A stretch of DNA of 64,000 nucleotides from CAJQPP01 sp963793465 (GCA_963793465.1 CAWCAJ010000005.1:930001-994000), one strand, 5' to 3'; shown: positions 1 to 10,800, counted from the stretch's first letter. A program made the numbers and translations. The notes: a model not told the origin generated them from the letters alone.

Positions 1-238
1 TGGCATCTCCCTGCCGGCATGAATGCCGAGTGGGCCAACAGCGGAAGGCGGCAGGCAAAGGCTCAAAAATCCCCGCTAAGTGCCGGATATCTTGCCCAAC
101 CGTTAAAGTTTAACGTCCCAGCTATCGATACGTCAGGATAGGACCGCTGGTGCCAAGCCACGATTTGAATTCGGGCAAGAAAACCCTGGCCGGAATGCGG
201 TACGAGTTTCGCGAGCAGTTTATCAGGTCGATTGGTGA

Positions 239-1661
239 ATGACCCATCGAATTCTTTGTTGGATTGCCGCTCTATGGTTGGCTGGCGGCTGCGCGGTTGC
301 CTTGCCGGGGCAGCAGATTGAGAGACTCGATGAACAGCCAGCCGTCGTTGACCGGCCATTCTTGATTGAGTCTGCACTGCAAACGATTCCCCCAAGCCCC
401 CTTCCGGGCGAGCGGTCTCTGTTGGAGTCGCCGACCAGCAATTCGATGGGTGTCGGCGATTTCCGGATGGGGTCAGAGGGACTTACCGATTCGGTTGCCA
501 ATTCCTTTGGGCGTTCCAACCCCGGGGCCGGAATTGGCTCAGATTTTTTCGGACTGGATGACAACTTCGACGAGGGGTTGGTGATCCAAACCCGCCGCCT
601 GGCCATGAAGATCGGTGGCTTTCTGAAAGTCGATGCCATTCACGATTTCAATCCCATCGGTTCGACCGATTCCTTTGTGGTGGACACCATCGAAGTCGGT
701 GCCGCCCCCAGAGAAAACTCGCGTCTTCACGCCCGACAAACCCGATTGAACCTGGACACGCGTTGGGAATCGGATCGCGGTCCCTATCGGATTTTTGTGG
801 AGGGGGACTTCTTTTTCAATCAGCGGGAAGCCGCGCAGTTGGGGGAAAATCGTTTTCGGCTCAGGCATGCTTACGCCCAGCACGGTCAATGGACCGTAGG
901 CCAAACATGGACCACCTTGGCCGACGTTGCCGCCTCGCCAAACACATTGGACTTCGAGGGCCAGGTTGCCAGCATCACGACCCGCAGAACGCTGATTCGT
1001 TGGACCCAGGACAGGCTTGCAGGCACTCCATGGCAGATGGCCGTGGCCATCGAAGATCCTTTCACGATCATTGACGTTCCGGACGCGATCGAAGGTGAGC
1101 CTCGTACTCAAACACCTGATGCCGTGATGCGTTTCAGACGCAGTGGGGAAGATGTTCAATTTCAGGGATGTTCAATTTCAGGTAGCCGGTGTTTTGAGAC
1201 GGTTGGGCTATCAGCGTACGGGACAACCGGTGACCGAGGCGGACGCCTGGGGCTTGAACTTCACCCAGATCGCAAAATTGACGGCACGCAGCAAAATGTA
1301 TTCAGAGCTACTGTGGGGTAACGGCATCGGCAGTTTTCGAGGGATCCCCGATTTTGCGCAAACGGTGGATGGGTCGGTGCAAGCAGTAGGTTCGCTGGGC
1401 TGGATGGTGGGTGCCACCCAGGCCTGGAATGACCAATGGTAAGGCAACATCGTGTACGCGGAAAACGGTGTTAACAATGAGTCGGGTTTGTTGCCCGACG
1501 AACTCAAACGAGTGAAGTATCTGGCTTGCAACCTGATCTATTCACCATCGGAACGCACGGACATTGGCATCGAATACCTGTACGGAAAACGCGAAAATTT
1601 TGATGGCCAGAGCGGCCTGGCCAATCGCGTGCAACTTGCGTTCGTCTACTACCTTCCCTGA
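239..1661 (+). pseudogene. Broken outer-membrane porin (DcaP/OprP-like), frameshift plus in-frame stop
   Basis: The first frame (239-about 1166) has a signal peptide and then porin-like text: a FLKVDAIHDFNPIG strand, TRLNLDTRW and QHGQWTVGQTWTTL. This resembles planctomycete DcaP/OprP-type porins that form trimeric outer-membrane channels. At 1151-1182 a 16-bp segment is present twice in perfect tandem. Removing one copy joins the frame exactly to the second part (DVQFQVAGVLRRLGYQ), which continues to NDQW and then meets TAA at 1440-1442. The same frame resumes after the stop and ends with the aromatic barrel terminus VQLAFVYYLP at 1661. Without the duplication the gene would be 469 codons, a usual porin length. 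Two independent lesions make this a likely pseudogene. No neighbour suggests its substrate. Confidence 0.8.
1151..1182. repeat. 16-bp perfect tandem duplication that breaks the porin frame
   Basis: The 16 bases at 1151-1166 are repeated exactly at 1167-1182. Sixteen is not a multiple of three, so the second copy shifts the reading frame of the porin gene. Deleting either copy restores it. Confidence 0.95.
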
Positions 1662-1791
1662 CGACGTTTCCGGCATGCCGTCTCATCAACGCAGGGTCTG
1701 CGTGGGAATTCGCCGCGCCAAATTAGCCTTGCGGAATTTCGACGCGAACAAGCGGTTGGCGTTTTCAGCCGGACGGGTTTCTGGCACTTCC

Positions 1792-1851
1792 GAGTTGGGC
1801 ACTTTCGAGTTGGGCAAATCAGAGTTGGGCAAATCAGAGTTGGGCAAATCA
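1792..1851. repeat. 15-bp tandem repeat, four copies
   Basis: The unit gagttgggcaaatca occurs three times in a row (1807-1851), preceded by a diverged copy at 1792-1806. It lies in the 1662-1976 stretch between the two decayed outer-membrane genes. On the minus strand this stretch reads as a low-complexity tail with repeated DLPNS units. That tail is in frame with the end of the efflux remnant at 1977, after its TAG stop. I see no other gene in the stretch. Confidence 0.9.
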
Positions 1852-1976
1852 GGATCCGACGGTTGCGATGAATCCTGCACATTGGGTTGTGGAATGCCTG
1901 GCGCTGCCGACTCGTCGAACCATTCCGCCTGCTCAAAGAAGGGGTCCAAGCCCTGAGGAGGCGGCTGGCAGCGTGA

Positions 1977-2861
1977 CTACCATCCTCCACCCAAGGCCCG
2001 ATAGACTGAGATCAATTGGAAGACTCCGTTGGCCTGGCTGCTGGCCAATTGATCCTGTTGGGCGAACTGCAAACCCTGAATCAGGAACACGCGATTGAAG
2101 TCAATCGCGTCGGTGCGGTAAAGGGTTTGCACGATGTTGGCCGCTTCGTCGATCTCCATCACGGCTGCTTTCAGCAAATCGGACTGCTGGCGGGCGTTCA
2201 GGAAACCGACAATCCCGTCCTCGACCTCCTGTTGGGCGACCAACACCGTCTGCTGGTAGCGGTAAACGAGTTCGCAGAATCTGGCTTTTTCCAATTCGAT
2301 GTGATTCCAGAGGCGTCCGTAATTGAGGAAGTTCCAGGTAAAGCCGGGGCTGATCAGTCCAAACAGGCTTTGTCCATCCAACAGGTCGCCAATGTTTTCC
2401 GCCTGCCACTCAAAGGAACCAATCAGAGAGAAGCGTGGATACAGGTCGGTTTCGGCGATCCCGACCTGGAGCGTTTCCGGAACGACAGCTACCGGCGCCG
2501 GGGGAAACTCGGATACCAGATCGCGGGGTGCAATCCCCAACAGAATGCACAGGCGATTGTTGGCGACCCGTAGTTCCGTTTCCAAGGTAGGCAGAACGGC
2601 TTCCGTATTGAAAACATTATTCTGTGCCTGATTCACGTCCAGCTTGCTGGTTTGCTGGGCCCGGTAATGGACGTCGGCGAGTTCCAGCGAACCCCGCTGG
2701 TTCTCGATGTTCTGTCTTGTCAGGTGTAACTCTTTCAACACCGGTAACGGGAAAGTCGGGATTCCCTGGAATAATCGGTGTAATCGGCTGCAGAATCGAC
2801 GACTTTGCACCCAGAATCCGGCAGTCGGGAAATGACAGGTCGACCTGTTTGGATCTGGCAA
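1977..2861 (-). pseudogene. Remnant of a TolC/OprM-type outer-membrane efflux protein
   Basis: This encodes the C-terminal half of an RND-type outer-membrane factor. Recognisable parts are a helical segment with SLELADVHYRAQQTSKLDV, a VANNRLCILLGI segment, the typical DLYPRFSLIGSF strand, and the terminal VYRALGGGW. Homology begins only around 2750, so the first 200 or so residues of the family are missing. The stretch upstream of 2750 is in other frames and not recognisable. The family segment usually placed between the first helical hairpin and the DLYPRF strand (IPADLLRRRPD-like, about 30 residues) is absent, in frame. After GGGW comes TAG, and the same frame stays open beyond it with a Pro/Asn/Ser-rich tail. 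With no adaptor or pump gene nearby, this looks like a decaying leftover. Confidence 0.7.
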
Positions 2862-3025
2862 AATAATTCAGGTTGATCGAGTGGGCGGTTGCAGGCCCGG
2901 AAATCGTTGCGATCGTTACAACTTAAGGGATTCGCCTTACATTTCGGGCGGCGGCCGGGGCCGGGATCGCCAAGACCTGCGACTGCCGGTATTGCAGAGG
3001 CCGCCATGACTTGCCGTTGGGTTTT

Positions 3026-3060
3026 GAGCGTTTATTCGGTGCAGCGTTTTTTCCGGTCCA
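3026..3060. repeat. Possible fragment of the dispersed intergenic repeat
   Basis: The text gagcgtttattcggtgcagc followed by gttttttc resembles the first third of the longer elements near 54900 and 57940. Only this part aligns, so it may be a truncated copy or chance. Confidence 0.35.
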
Positions 3061-3094
3061 GACATTTGCAGCCAAACACGAACCAGAAATGGCA

Positions 3095-3994
3095 TTAATC
3101 GGCGGGATCCAGAATCTCGGCCAAAACCACGGTCACGTTGTCTCTGCCGCCGTGTTCCAATGCCAGTTGGATCAGTCGTTGACAGACCTCGTCAAGACTG
3201 GGACCCGCCATGGTCTCCGCAATTTCAGAGTCAGGGACCATATCCGTCAGGCCGTCACTGCACAGCAGAATGCGGTCCTGATTTTTTAGTTCCAGATGCA
3301 GAATTTCGGAATCGACCTTCTCGCTGGAGCATCCCAGGCTATTCAGCAGCACATGTCCGAATTTCTTGGCATGATCGGGCTCAACTCCCTGATCCATTAG
3401 CAGCTGTGCCAGGGTCTGATCACGCGTGAGTTGCTTGAGTTGCCCGTCGCGGAACAGGTAGGCCCGGGAATCTCCAATTTGCATGATGATGGCATGGGGC
3501 GGGATCAGATAGGCGCTGGTGAGCGTCGTTCCCATTTCCTGCGCAGCGGGGTTGGCAAATCCATAGTCCTTGAACTTCTCCTGGATGCGATCGATGTAGG
3601 CCGCTGTTCGCGCTTCCACTTGCTGGGCATCGAAATTCCGAAACTTCATCAGCCAACTGGTTGCCAGCTCAGAGACCTCCAGGACCGTTTCCAGAGCCAA
3701 TTGCGAGGCAATGTCACCGAACCGGGCACCGCCAATTCCGTCTGCCACGACCAGTCCGAAGGCCTCGTCAGAATCAAACCGGCTGGTCGCCTGGGGCAGA
3801 TTGGAAAGCACCAATTCGCTGCTGCGAATGCGGCGCATCACGGCATAGTGGTCTTCGTTGCGTGCACGCCGCAAGCCAACATGGGTGTCACCAGCGACAT
3901 TCACTCGGAAATGCGGGTTCTTGCGTAGAAAGAACTGCCGCGTGTTCTTGTTGGACGGGTCCTGGTATTTCGACTCCATCGTGTCGTCATTCAT
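3095..3994 (-). CDS. PP2C-family serine/threonine protein phosphatase
   Basis: This 299-residue cytoplasmic protein should hydrolyse phosphoserine/threonine using two metal ions and counteract Ser/Thr kinases, which are abundant in Planctomycetes. The PP2C motifs appear in order: VGLRRARNEDH (metal-binding Asp/Glu, about 38-48), VADGIGGARFGDIAS (about 84-98), GTTLTSAYL, IGDSRAYLFRDG, LLCSDGLTDMV and GGRDNVTVVLAE near the end. All the acidic metal ligands appear present, so it should be active. The length matches the stand-alone bacterial (PrpC/PphA-like) form with no extra domain. It lies downstream of the AI-2E-type permease on the same strand with a short gap, so co-transcription is likely, but no partner kinase is visible. 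Confidence 0.92.
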   Translation of the reverse strand: MNDDTMESKYQDPSNKNTRQFFLRKNPHFRVNVAGDTHVGLRRARNEDHYAVMRRIRSSELVLSNLPQATSRFDSDEAFGLVVADGIGGARFGDIASQLALETVLEVSELATSWLMKFRNFDAQQVEARTAAYIDRIQEKFKDYGFANPAAQEMGTTLTSAYLIPPHAIIMQIGDSRAYLFRDGQLKQLTRDQTLAQLLMDQGVEPDHAKKFGHVLLNSLGCSSEKVDSEILHLELKNQDRILLCSDGLTDMVPDSEIAETMAGPSLDEVCQRLIQLALEHGGRDNVTVVLAEILDPAD

Positions 3995-4035
3995 GTCGGC
4001 ATCTGCGGGTCGGATCTACTGGAAGTTGCTCGTAT

Positions 4036-5118
4036 TCATCGCGGTGATGGTTGCCAATCAACCCAACGGCCCGCCATCAATTCCGAAATTGGCCGGGCCG
4101 CGGGAATTCGCTGCAGCACGATTTTAACAATTGAGATCAGCGGCGTCGCCAAAAACATCCCAATGATGCCCCAGATCAATCCAAAAAACATCAGCGCCAA
4201 AAGCAGAAAAATCGGACTGACATCGAATGAGCGGCCCATCAAGCGGGTTTCCACGACATTTCCGCTGATAAATTGCACTGCCGAAATCAGAATCAGGCAG
4301 GCAATCGCAGCCATCGGTTCCAGCTCCGAATTCAGTATCAGAAAGGGAACGGGCAAGACATTGGCAATCAGTGGACCCACGTTGGGTATGAAGTTCAACA
4401 CGAAAGCCAGAGTGCCAAACAGGATTGCCAATGGCACGCCGAAGCCCCATAGCACGAGTCCGAAGACGAGCCCTGTGACAAGAGAAATCACGGTCTTCAG
4501 AACCAGATATTTTCTGACTTGCAACTCAACTTCAGTCAATAATTCGGGGCGTGGCTTGGTGGCGGTGGATTGCCCGTCCATAAGCAGGAAAAACACGAAA
4601 ATCAGAATCAGGATGCCGTAGGACAACAGGCTGGAAAGCGACGCGACCAGATTTGCCAACAGCGATTGCAGTCGGTTGGAAAGAAAATCCATCAAATCTT
4701 GAACAGCCTTCTCAGTTTTCTCCGCCGCCGTAAAAGTCTCAGTGACACCAGCGTCATCCGGGCGGGTCTCCATCGCCAGGTCCTGTTTAAGCTCGGCCAT
4801 CCAGTTCGCAACCCAATTCACGATCACCGTCAATCGTTGCTCGTAGGCCTCTGGCTTGCGGGACAAGTCATTGACTGAAGCCCACACCAACAGCCCCAAG
4901 GTCGCCAAAATCGCAAACCCAAACAGAAAGGTCAACACAAAGGCAATCAAGCGATGCAGCTTGAGGTTCTTTTTCAGGAATTCGAGGATCGGACGACAGG
5001 CGATGACCACGAACAAGGCGATCACGAATGGCAGCAGCACGGTTCTCAACCAATACAGGCTGGCACCGATCGCAATCGTGGTCAGGATAATCAGGCAAAC
5101 GGACTGGATTTTCTGCAT
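4036..5118 (-). CDS. AI-2E/PerM family membrane transporter
   Basis: This is a multispanning inner-membrane protein of the AI-2 exporter/PerM family. The substrate of most members is unknown; autoinducer-2 and sodium/proton antiport have been proposed. I see an N-terminal pair of hydrophobic helices, a polar region of about 75 residues (Arg/Glu-rich, around 85-160) between helices, and then the characteristic C-terminal block with NFIPNVGPLIA, GNVVETRLMG and FGLIWGIIGMFLATPL. The ATG at 5118 is preferred. A TTG at 5157 would add 13 polar residues with no ribosome site in front. It probably shares a transcript with the PP2C phosphatase downstream. The divergent BBP7 gene lies across a gap of about 260 bases. 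Confidence 0.88.
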   Translation of the reverse strand: MQKIQSVCLIILTTIAIGASLYWLRTVLLPFVIALFVVIACRPILEFLKKNLKLHRLIAFVLTFLFGFAILATLGLLVWASVNDLSRKPEAYEQRLTVIVNWVANWMAELKQDLAMETRPDDAGVTETFTAAEKTEKAVQDLMDFLSNRLQSLLANLVASLSSLLSYGILILIFVFFLLMDGQSTATKPRPELLTEVELQVRKYLVLKTVISLVTGLVFGLVLWGFGVPLAILFGTLAFVLNFIPNVGPLIANVLPVPFLILNSELEPMAAIACLILISAVQFISGNVVETRLMGRSFDVSPIFLLLALMFFGLIWGIIGMFLATPLISIVKIVLQRIPAARPISELMAGRWVDWQPSPR

Positions 5119-5378
5119 GGCGATTTCTTGGCGGTCCTGCCGGTTGCCAACGATCAATCTGGGATGGCATTTTCATAACAGATAATTGGAAATGCCAGAA
5201 CGGTGGACCGCGAAACTGGCGGGCGTGGATCGCCAATTTGCCAAAAATTGTTGTTCGGAGAGAGTGCCTTTTTCCAGTGTTTTTAGACTGACAGCATCGC
5301 GAATTCCCAGAATTGGAAAAATTGGATTGACTGCAACTTCTGCCGTTGATAACACCAGCCCCGAGCAACTGCCAACCC

Positions 5379-6809
5379 ATGTTTATCGGCGACCAATCAC
5401 TGATGTTCCAGCCATTCCTGCCAATCTGCCGGATTAGATATTTCCTGGCGTTTTTGTTTTTAGTTGCGATCATTCCCGCCGCCGTCAACGGACAGTCGCA
5501 GGCAATGGTTCCAATAACGCCCAAGCCGAGTTCTGCGGCGGTGTATACGCAAACCGTACAGAACCCGCCCCAACCGATCGTGGCGACAGGCAATCAATTT
5601 ACGGCCCAGAACAGCACTCAGGGAAATACTGCCTGGCGGGCAATTCCGCCGAGCGGAGCCGGCTATCAAGTGGCTTCCAACCCGGGCACCTACACGGCTC
5701 CACCTGGGTTCTTTGTACAGCCTGCCCCGTTTGATGCATTCTCGAATCCTGGCGTGCAGGGCTACGGGACGTTTAACGCCGGATACAACCCACCGACCTA
5801 CCCTCAAAATTACCAGGTGGCCCAGGCACCACAGTATCCCCAGGCGGCACCGGTCTATGTGCCTCAAAGCTACGTTGCGCCTCCTGGTCAACCGTACTAT
5901 GGAGCGGGTGGGGCAGTACCCTATGGCGGCGCCAACACGTTTCAGCCGCTGTGGACGGCTCAGTTTAACGTGCTGTACATGACGCGTGCGAAATCCAACA
6001 ATTTTCCGTTACTGGTCGATGGCGCGGCCAATACGATCGTGGATATGTCGCAACTGGATTACGGCTGGCAGACGGGTTATGACATCGGGTTGTCTCGACG
6101 CACCAGCCCGAATTCGAATTTCGAGTTGAGGTATTTTCAGGTGCGGAGCTGGAATGCCGATTTGTCTTCACCCTTCAACCCGGGAGATTCGATTGTGACC
6201 GACCCGCTGACGCTGCTGCCGTTGGGCGGGACTCTGGAATACAGTGCCGATTCCAATTTGAACAGTTTTGAAATGAACTTTGTGCAACGCTTGGCAGTCA
6301 ATCAGCGTAGCAGATTTGCCATTGGTTTTCGCTGGATGGAGATCAGTGAAAACCTGTTGCAAACCTTGATGTTCGGAATGCCAACGGATGCCCAGTTGGA
6401 TATCGATACCAACAATCACCTTTACGGATTGCAGATTGCCGGGGACACGGCGCTGTTTAATTCTGGATGCTTTTCCATGGCCACCTGGCTGAAAGCCGGG
6501 GTGTACGCCAATTTTGCTGATCAATCAACGTTTCTGATGACTTCGGATGGCGATGTGTTGCTGTATAACAGCTTCGAGGATACGGTTGTCTCCTTCGTCG
6601 GCGAAGGTGGCATCATGGCTGATTTGGAACTGCTGCCTCGAGTATCGATTGTGGGCGGGTATCAGTTTATTTATGTCGCAGGTGCAGCCTTGGCGCCCGA
6701 TCAGCTTAACAACATGAGCTCCGTCAGCACCGGGTTGGTGCCGGTGGCACTCGATCAAAGCGATCCGTTTTATCACGGTGCCCTGTTGGGAATCGACATC
6801 CATTGGTAA
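5379..6809 (+). CDS. BBP7-type outer-membrane beta-barrel protein
   Basis: This is a secreted protein with a signal peptide (LAFLFLVAIIPAAVNGQS), then a proline/tyrosine/glutamine-rich low-complexity region (about residues 45-190). A beta-barrel-like C-terminal domain follows, with alternating aromatic residues, for example FELRYFQVRSWNADLS and RFAIGFRWMEISE, ending in LLGIDIHW. This layout is typical of the planctomycete BBP7 family of putative outer-membrane barrels, whose function is unknown. The start at 5379 or at 5403 (closer to the signal peptide) cannot be decided, since neither has a strong ribosome site. It stands alone, divergent from the permease. Confidence 0.8.
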   Translation: MFIGDQSLMFQPFLPICRIRYFLAFLFLVAIIPAAVNGQSQAMVPITPKPSSAAVYTQTVQNPPQPIVATGNQFTAQNSTQGNTAWRAIPPSGAGYQVASNPGTYTAPPGFFVQPAPFDAFSNPGVQGYGTFNAGYNPPTYPQNYQVAQAPQYPQAAPVYVPQSYVAPPGQPYYGAGGAVPYGGANTFQPLWTAQFNVLYMTRAKSNNFPLLVDGAANTIVDMSQLDYGWQTGYDIGLSRRTSPNSNFELRYFQVRSWNADLSSPFNPGDSIVTDPLTLLPLGGTLEYSADSNLNSFEMNFVQRLAVNQRSRFAIGFRWMEISENLLQTLMFGMPTDAQLDIDTNNHLYGLQIAGDTALFNSGCFSMATWLKAGVYANFADQSTFLMTSDGDVLLYNSFEDTVVSFVGEGGIMADLELLPRVSIVGGYQFIYVAGAALAPDQLNNMSSVSTGLVPVALDQSDPFYHGALLGIDIHW

Positions 6810-6841
6810 TCTCAGAGTCTGCCGCGTCTGTTGCCTGCCTG

Positions 6842-7054
6842 CTAGGTCTCGTAAAGCACGATGACGAACAGGTCGCTGGGCGGTCGACCACTGGCCAGAC
6901 CTTCGACATTGTGGGCCGGGTTAGTGGATTGGGGGGCGATATTTCCCTGCACCTGCAAGATCTTGACGCCGGATTCCCGAATCCAATGATTGATCTCTTC
7001 CGTCAAGCCTTCACAATCGTTCTCCAGACCCGTGAACAGTTTAACCAACTGCAT
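6842..7054 (-). CDS. Small hypothetical protein (70 aa)
   Basis: The ATG at 7054 follows a clear ribosome site (AGGAG, six bases upstream), which decides the start. A longer frame reaching 7174 has no such site and a non-protein-like extension. The product begins MQLVKLFTGLENDCEGL and contains a predicted helix, an IQ/VQGNIAPQ-like turn, and a hydrophobic C-terminal strand DLFVIVLYE. It has no signal peptide or cysteine cluster. I do not recognise a named family. It is divergent from the histidine phosphatase at 7201. Confidence 0.65.
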   Translation of the reverse strand: MQLVKLFTGLENDCEGLTEEINHWIRESGVKILQVQGNIAPQSTNPAHNVEGLASGRPPSDLFVIVLYET

Positions 7055-7200
7055 GCCTGTCTCCTGCCTCAAAACCGCAACCCACGGAACCACCACGCTG
7101 ACCGATTTATTGTAAACTAAAGCGGCCTGTTTGGCACAGCGTCGGCCAAAGTTGGTGACGCCGACCACCATCATCGTTCCGGGATCGGGGACAGCCTGTC

Positions 7201-7731
7201 ATGAAAGTTCTGATTTTGCCGCTCGTTGGCTGTAGCTTGTTGATGAGTTTGGGTACCGGTTGGCTGAATATCGGATCATCCAGCCCACCCACATCCACGC
7301 AGTCGCTGGTGGTTTTTCTGTTACGGCATGCCGAGAAAACAGCTGAAACTGCCGATCCCGAGCTGACGGATGTTGGCCAGCGAAGGGCAGATCGTTTGGC
7401 CGCCATGTTACGCGACGTGCCCATCGACCAGATTCACAGTTCCGATTATCGGAGGACCCGTCAAACGGTGGCACCGTTGCTCGAACAACAGGGATTAACC
7501 CTGGAACTCTACGATCCTGTGCAATTGGAAACTTTGGCAGCGTTGCTAAGGGAATCGGGAGGGCGGCATGTTGTGGTGGGGCATAGTAATACCACGCCCA
7601 AACTGGTGCAACTGTTGGGTGGCCAGGCGGGTGAGCCGATTGATGACGCTGGCGAATACGATCGGCTTTATGTACTGACGGCGGCCCCCGATGGGACGAC
7701 CCACACCCTGATGTTGAGGTACCAACCCTGA
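7201..7731 (+). CDS. Histidine phosphatase superfamily protein (SixA/PGM-like), exported
   Basis: This 176-residue member of the histidine phosphatase family carries the catalytic RHAEKT motif near residue 42 (nucleophile His). The rest of the core follows: DVGQRRADRLA, SDYRRTRQTVAPLL (phosphate-binding Arg) and the second catalytic His in VVVGHSNTTPKLVQLLGG. The compact size fits the SixA/phosphoglycerate mutase-like branch. An N-terminal hydrophobic stretch (about residues 3-22) predicts export or membrane anchoring, so an extracytoplasmic substrate is likely. A GGGGAC-like site lies before the ATG. The substrate cannot be inferred from the neighbours. Confidence 0.85.
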   Translation: MKVLILPLVGCSLLMSLGTGWLNIGSSSPPTSTQSLVVFLLRHAEKTAETADPELTDVGQRRADRLAAMLRDVPIDQIHSSDYRRTRQTVAPLLEQQGLTLELYDPVQLETLAALLRESGGRHVVVGHSNTTPKLVQLLGGQAGEPIDDAGEYDRLYVLTAAPDGTTHTLMLRYQP

Positions 7732-7829
7732 TGCTGCATATACGAATGGGTAGTAGGTGCCTTCTTTACACTGCGTTGGAAACGGGCTGAACACGGTCGC
7801 AGGGCAACACCACGCGGCCAGCCGGGGGT

Positions 7830-10800
7830 TCAACGCACGTTGCCATGCTGTTCCGGAAATTCCTGTTCCGCCAGTTCCTGGCTGTTGCGAATTCGTAAAT
7901 CCAGTTGTGGAAACGCAATCACAATGCCTGCCGCGTTAAACCTCTGATCGATTTCCGTGTGTAAATCGGAGATCAATTTGAGTCGTTCGTCCAGGTTGGG
8001 AATGAAGCATAACAACCTCAATGTCATGGAGCTATCCGCGAATTCTTCGAACGTGGTGAAAGGGCGTGGATCATCCAGCACATTGGGGTGATCCAGGGCA
8101 GTATCCAGCATGATCTGTCGGGCTTTGTCGGTATTCGTTCCGTAGGCCACGCCGACCGGTAATACAATCCGACAGATGGAAGTGCTCAGTGTCCAGTTGA
8201 GGATCGTCCCGGTGATCAAGTTTTTGTTGGGAACGATCAGTTCCTGTCGCTCCCAGTTGGTGATTGTGGTGGCCCGCATCTGAATTCGGGTGACGGTCCC
8301 GGTCGTGTTTTCAAGGGTGACAATATCCCCTACGCGTACGGGGCGTTCGAACAGCAGGATCAGACCACAAACGAAATTGGCCACCACTTCCTGCAACCCA
8401 AAGCCCAATCCCACACTCAGTGCGGCGGCAATCCAACCCAACTTCGACCAATCGATCCTCAGGATTGCAAACAGGGCTGCCAGACCTGCGGCCAGCAGGG
8501 TGTACTGGCACAGACGGGCGATCGCAAATCGGGTTCCCGCATCAATGGTCTTGGACCGCAGGATGGAAAGTTCCAGGAGTCCGGGCAGGTTTTGCGCGGC
8601 GACGGCGGTCACAATGGTCACCAGGATGGCCTGCACCAGTGAAAGCAGGGAAAAGCCGCCGACCAGAGTAGTCTTTTCGAGGGCGGCCAGCACGGGAATC
8701 GTGTTGGCCCATAGAAATGCCAGGGCCACGATGACGCCCAGCGTGGTTAACATGCGTAACAGGTGTCGGGTTTGATCGCCCAATACGCCGAGGTCCACCT
8801 GAATTTCCTCCTCGGGATGAACCGTGACCAATTCACTGGAGGAATCCTGGCCATCACGTGCCGCGGCAGACTCCAATCTGGCTTGTCGTCGCTGAAGGGC
8901 CTCGGAAAGTGCCAGTTTGCGGGCCTTCAGAGAATACCAGCGAACCGCCATGTGGTAGGCGAGCGTGCCAGCTACTATGATCGCCAGAGTGGTAAAAAAT
9001 TCCAGGCTCAAAAACAGGGCGGTCATGAAGTAGCCCAGACCGGCCAGTACGATTAAAGCCACGGGCAAAGTCAGCACCACGGGATACCAAATAAATCGGG
9101 TTTGGGAAAACAGGGTGCTGACCTCTTCGACCGTTTGCTTGGCCAGCAAGCCCCGCGGCGACCCAAACAAGTACCAGACAAAAGCCAATACAATCAGCTG
9201 GCTCACGATAAAACAGACCCGGCCTACACTGGCGGCGTACAAATCGGATTGCGCCGTACTGACAGCCAAAAGCATGAATGGCAGAAACAGCACGCTGAAC
9301 AGAACGGATTTGCGACGAATCTTGTTGGTGATTTCACTTCGCCAACCGAAATGAACGCGGCCCAGTCCTTTGGGGCGGCCCAACTCTGCGATAAAGGTAG
9401 CCAAAAAGATGACCAACGCGGCGTAAAGACTGGCATTGGCAACCGCCCAACCCCAGCGACCTGCTCGCGTATCCGGTGCGATCGACCACCAGACCAACAG
9501 GAACAACAAGGCGACCGGAGAGGACAACAATACGGTCCAGAACAACGCTTTGACCGAAAGCAAATAGCGATCGGTGGAAATGCGGCGCGTTGGTTGCTCC
9601 AGGTTTTGCAAGGCCAGGATTTGTCGTGATCGTGTCGCAATCAGGCCAAACACAATGGCCAACACGCCAAAGAAAATGATCGGCCTATTGCGGGCCGTTC
9701 GGGCAATGGAATCTGTCAGCGGTTTCCAGATTTCTATCACGCTGATCTGCCGCATACCGCGGGGAAGGTCGCTGATCGTTTTCCAGGAAACTGGTGGATA
9801 GCTTTGGATCCAGAAAAGCTGCTCTCGGACATATCGCAGTCCCTTTTCCGCGTCTTCCTGGTAGGCCTGATTGTCTTGCGCAATTTCGGAGAGCCCACTC
9901 ATTAACGACTTGTACTCGCCGGCCAGTTTGTCGAGCACGGTGGCGCGGATGGCAATCAGGCGTTTCAGATCCGCCGGGGCATCCTCGGGCAGTTCCCGTT
10001 CGATTTGTCGTTGCTCCAGTTCATTACGACCCAGCTCCAGGTTGGCCAACCGGGTCCCATCCAGATCCGGTAGATTGGCGGTCAAGTCGGCATTGGTGCC
10101 CCGTTGCAGAATGCGGCTTTGCAACTCAAACAGCAGCTGACCGATCACTTCTCCCTTGCCGCCCAACTCCAACTGGGCCTCGATGAAATCAAACTCTTCT
10201 TCCAGTCGGGTCAGTCGCGCCCCCAGGTCCTGAAGGGAACGCGCTACAGGGGCTTGCTGGCGGACGACCCCTTCCAGCTCGCCAATCAGGCTTTTCACGT
10301 CCAGAGCTAGCGTTTGCAGTTCAGGTTCGTCGCTGGCACGGTTGTAAATCGCATCCGCTTCTTCGAAGAGTATTTGAGCTTCGTTCTTTAGTTGCTGGTT
10401 CTTGGTGGAGACCAAAAGTTGCTGGATGGCTTCGGCGTTTTCGATTTGGCGTTTCAGGAGGTCCACCTTGACCTTCTGCAGATTCTCACGAACCGATTGA
10501 CTCAGTTGTTCCTGCTTCAACATTTCGATTTCGTTACGCAGCTGCATTTCCCGAGCTTGCAAACCCAGGCGATCGGCGGAACGGCCGGGTGAAGTGGGGT
10601 CCGCAGCCATTTCGGGCGCATCCAGGCTGGCGATGGTCTGTGCCAGTTCCTTCTGAGCGATTGGCAATCGCTCTATCACCTCGGTTCGTCTTTTTTCCAG
10701 TAATGCCTGTTCTTCAAGGAGACCCTCCAGCTTGCCTTTCATGACAGACAGGCTGGTCTTTTCGGCCTCGACCCGTTGCTGAATGGCCTGTGAATTCAGG

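Noticed and set aside
1440..1442. Possibility that TAA in the porin is read through
   Set aside because: The gene already carries a frameshift, and nothing suggests recoding; simple decay explains it.
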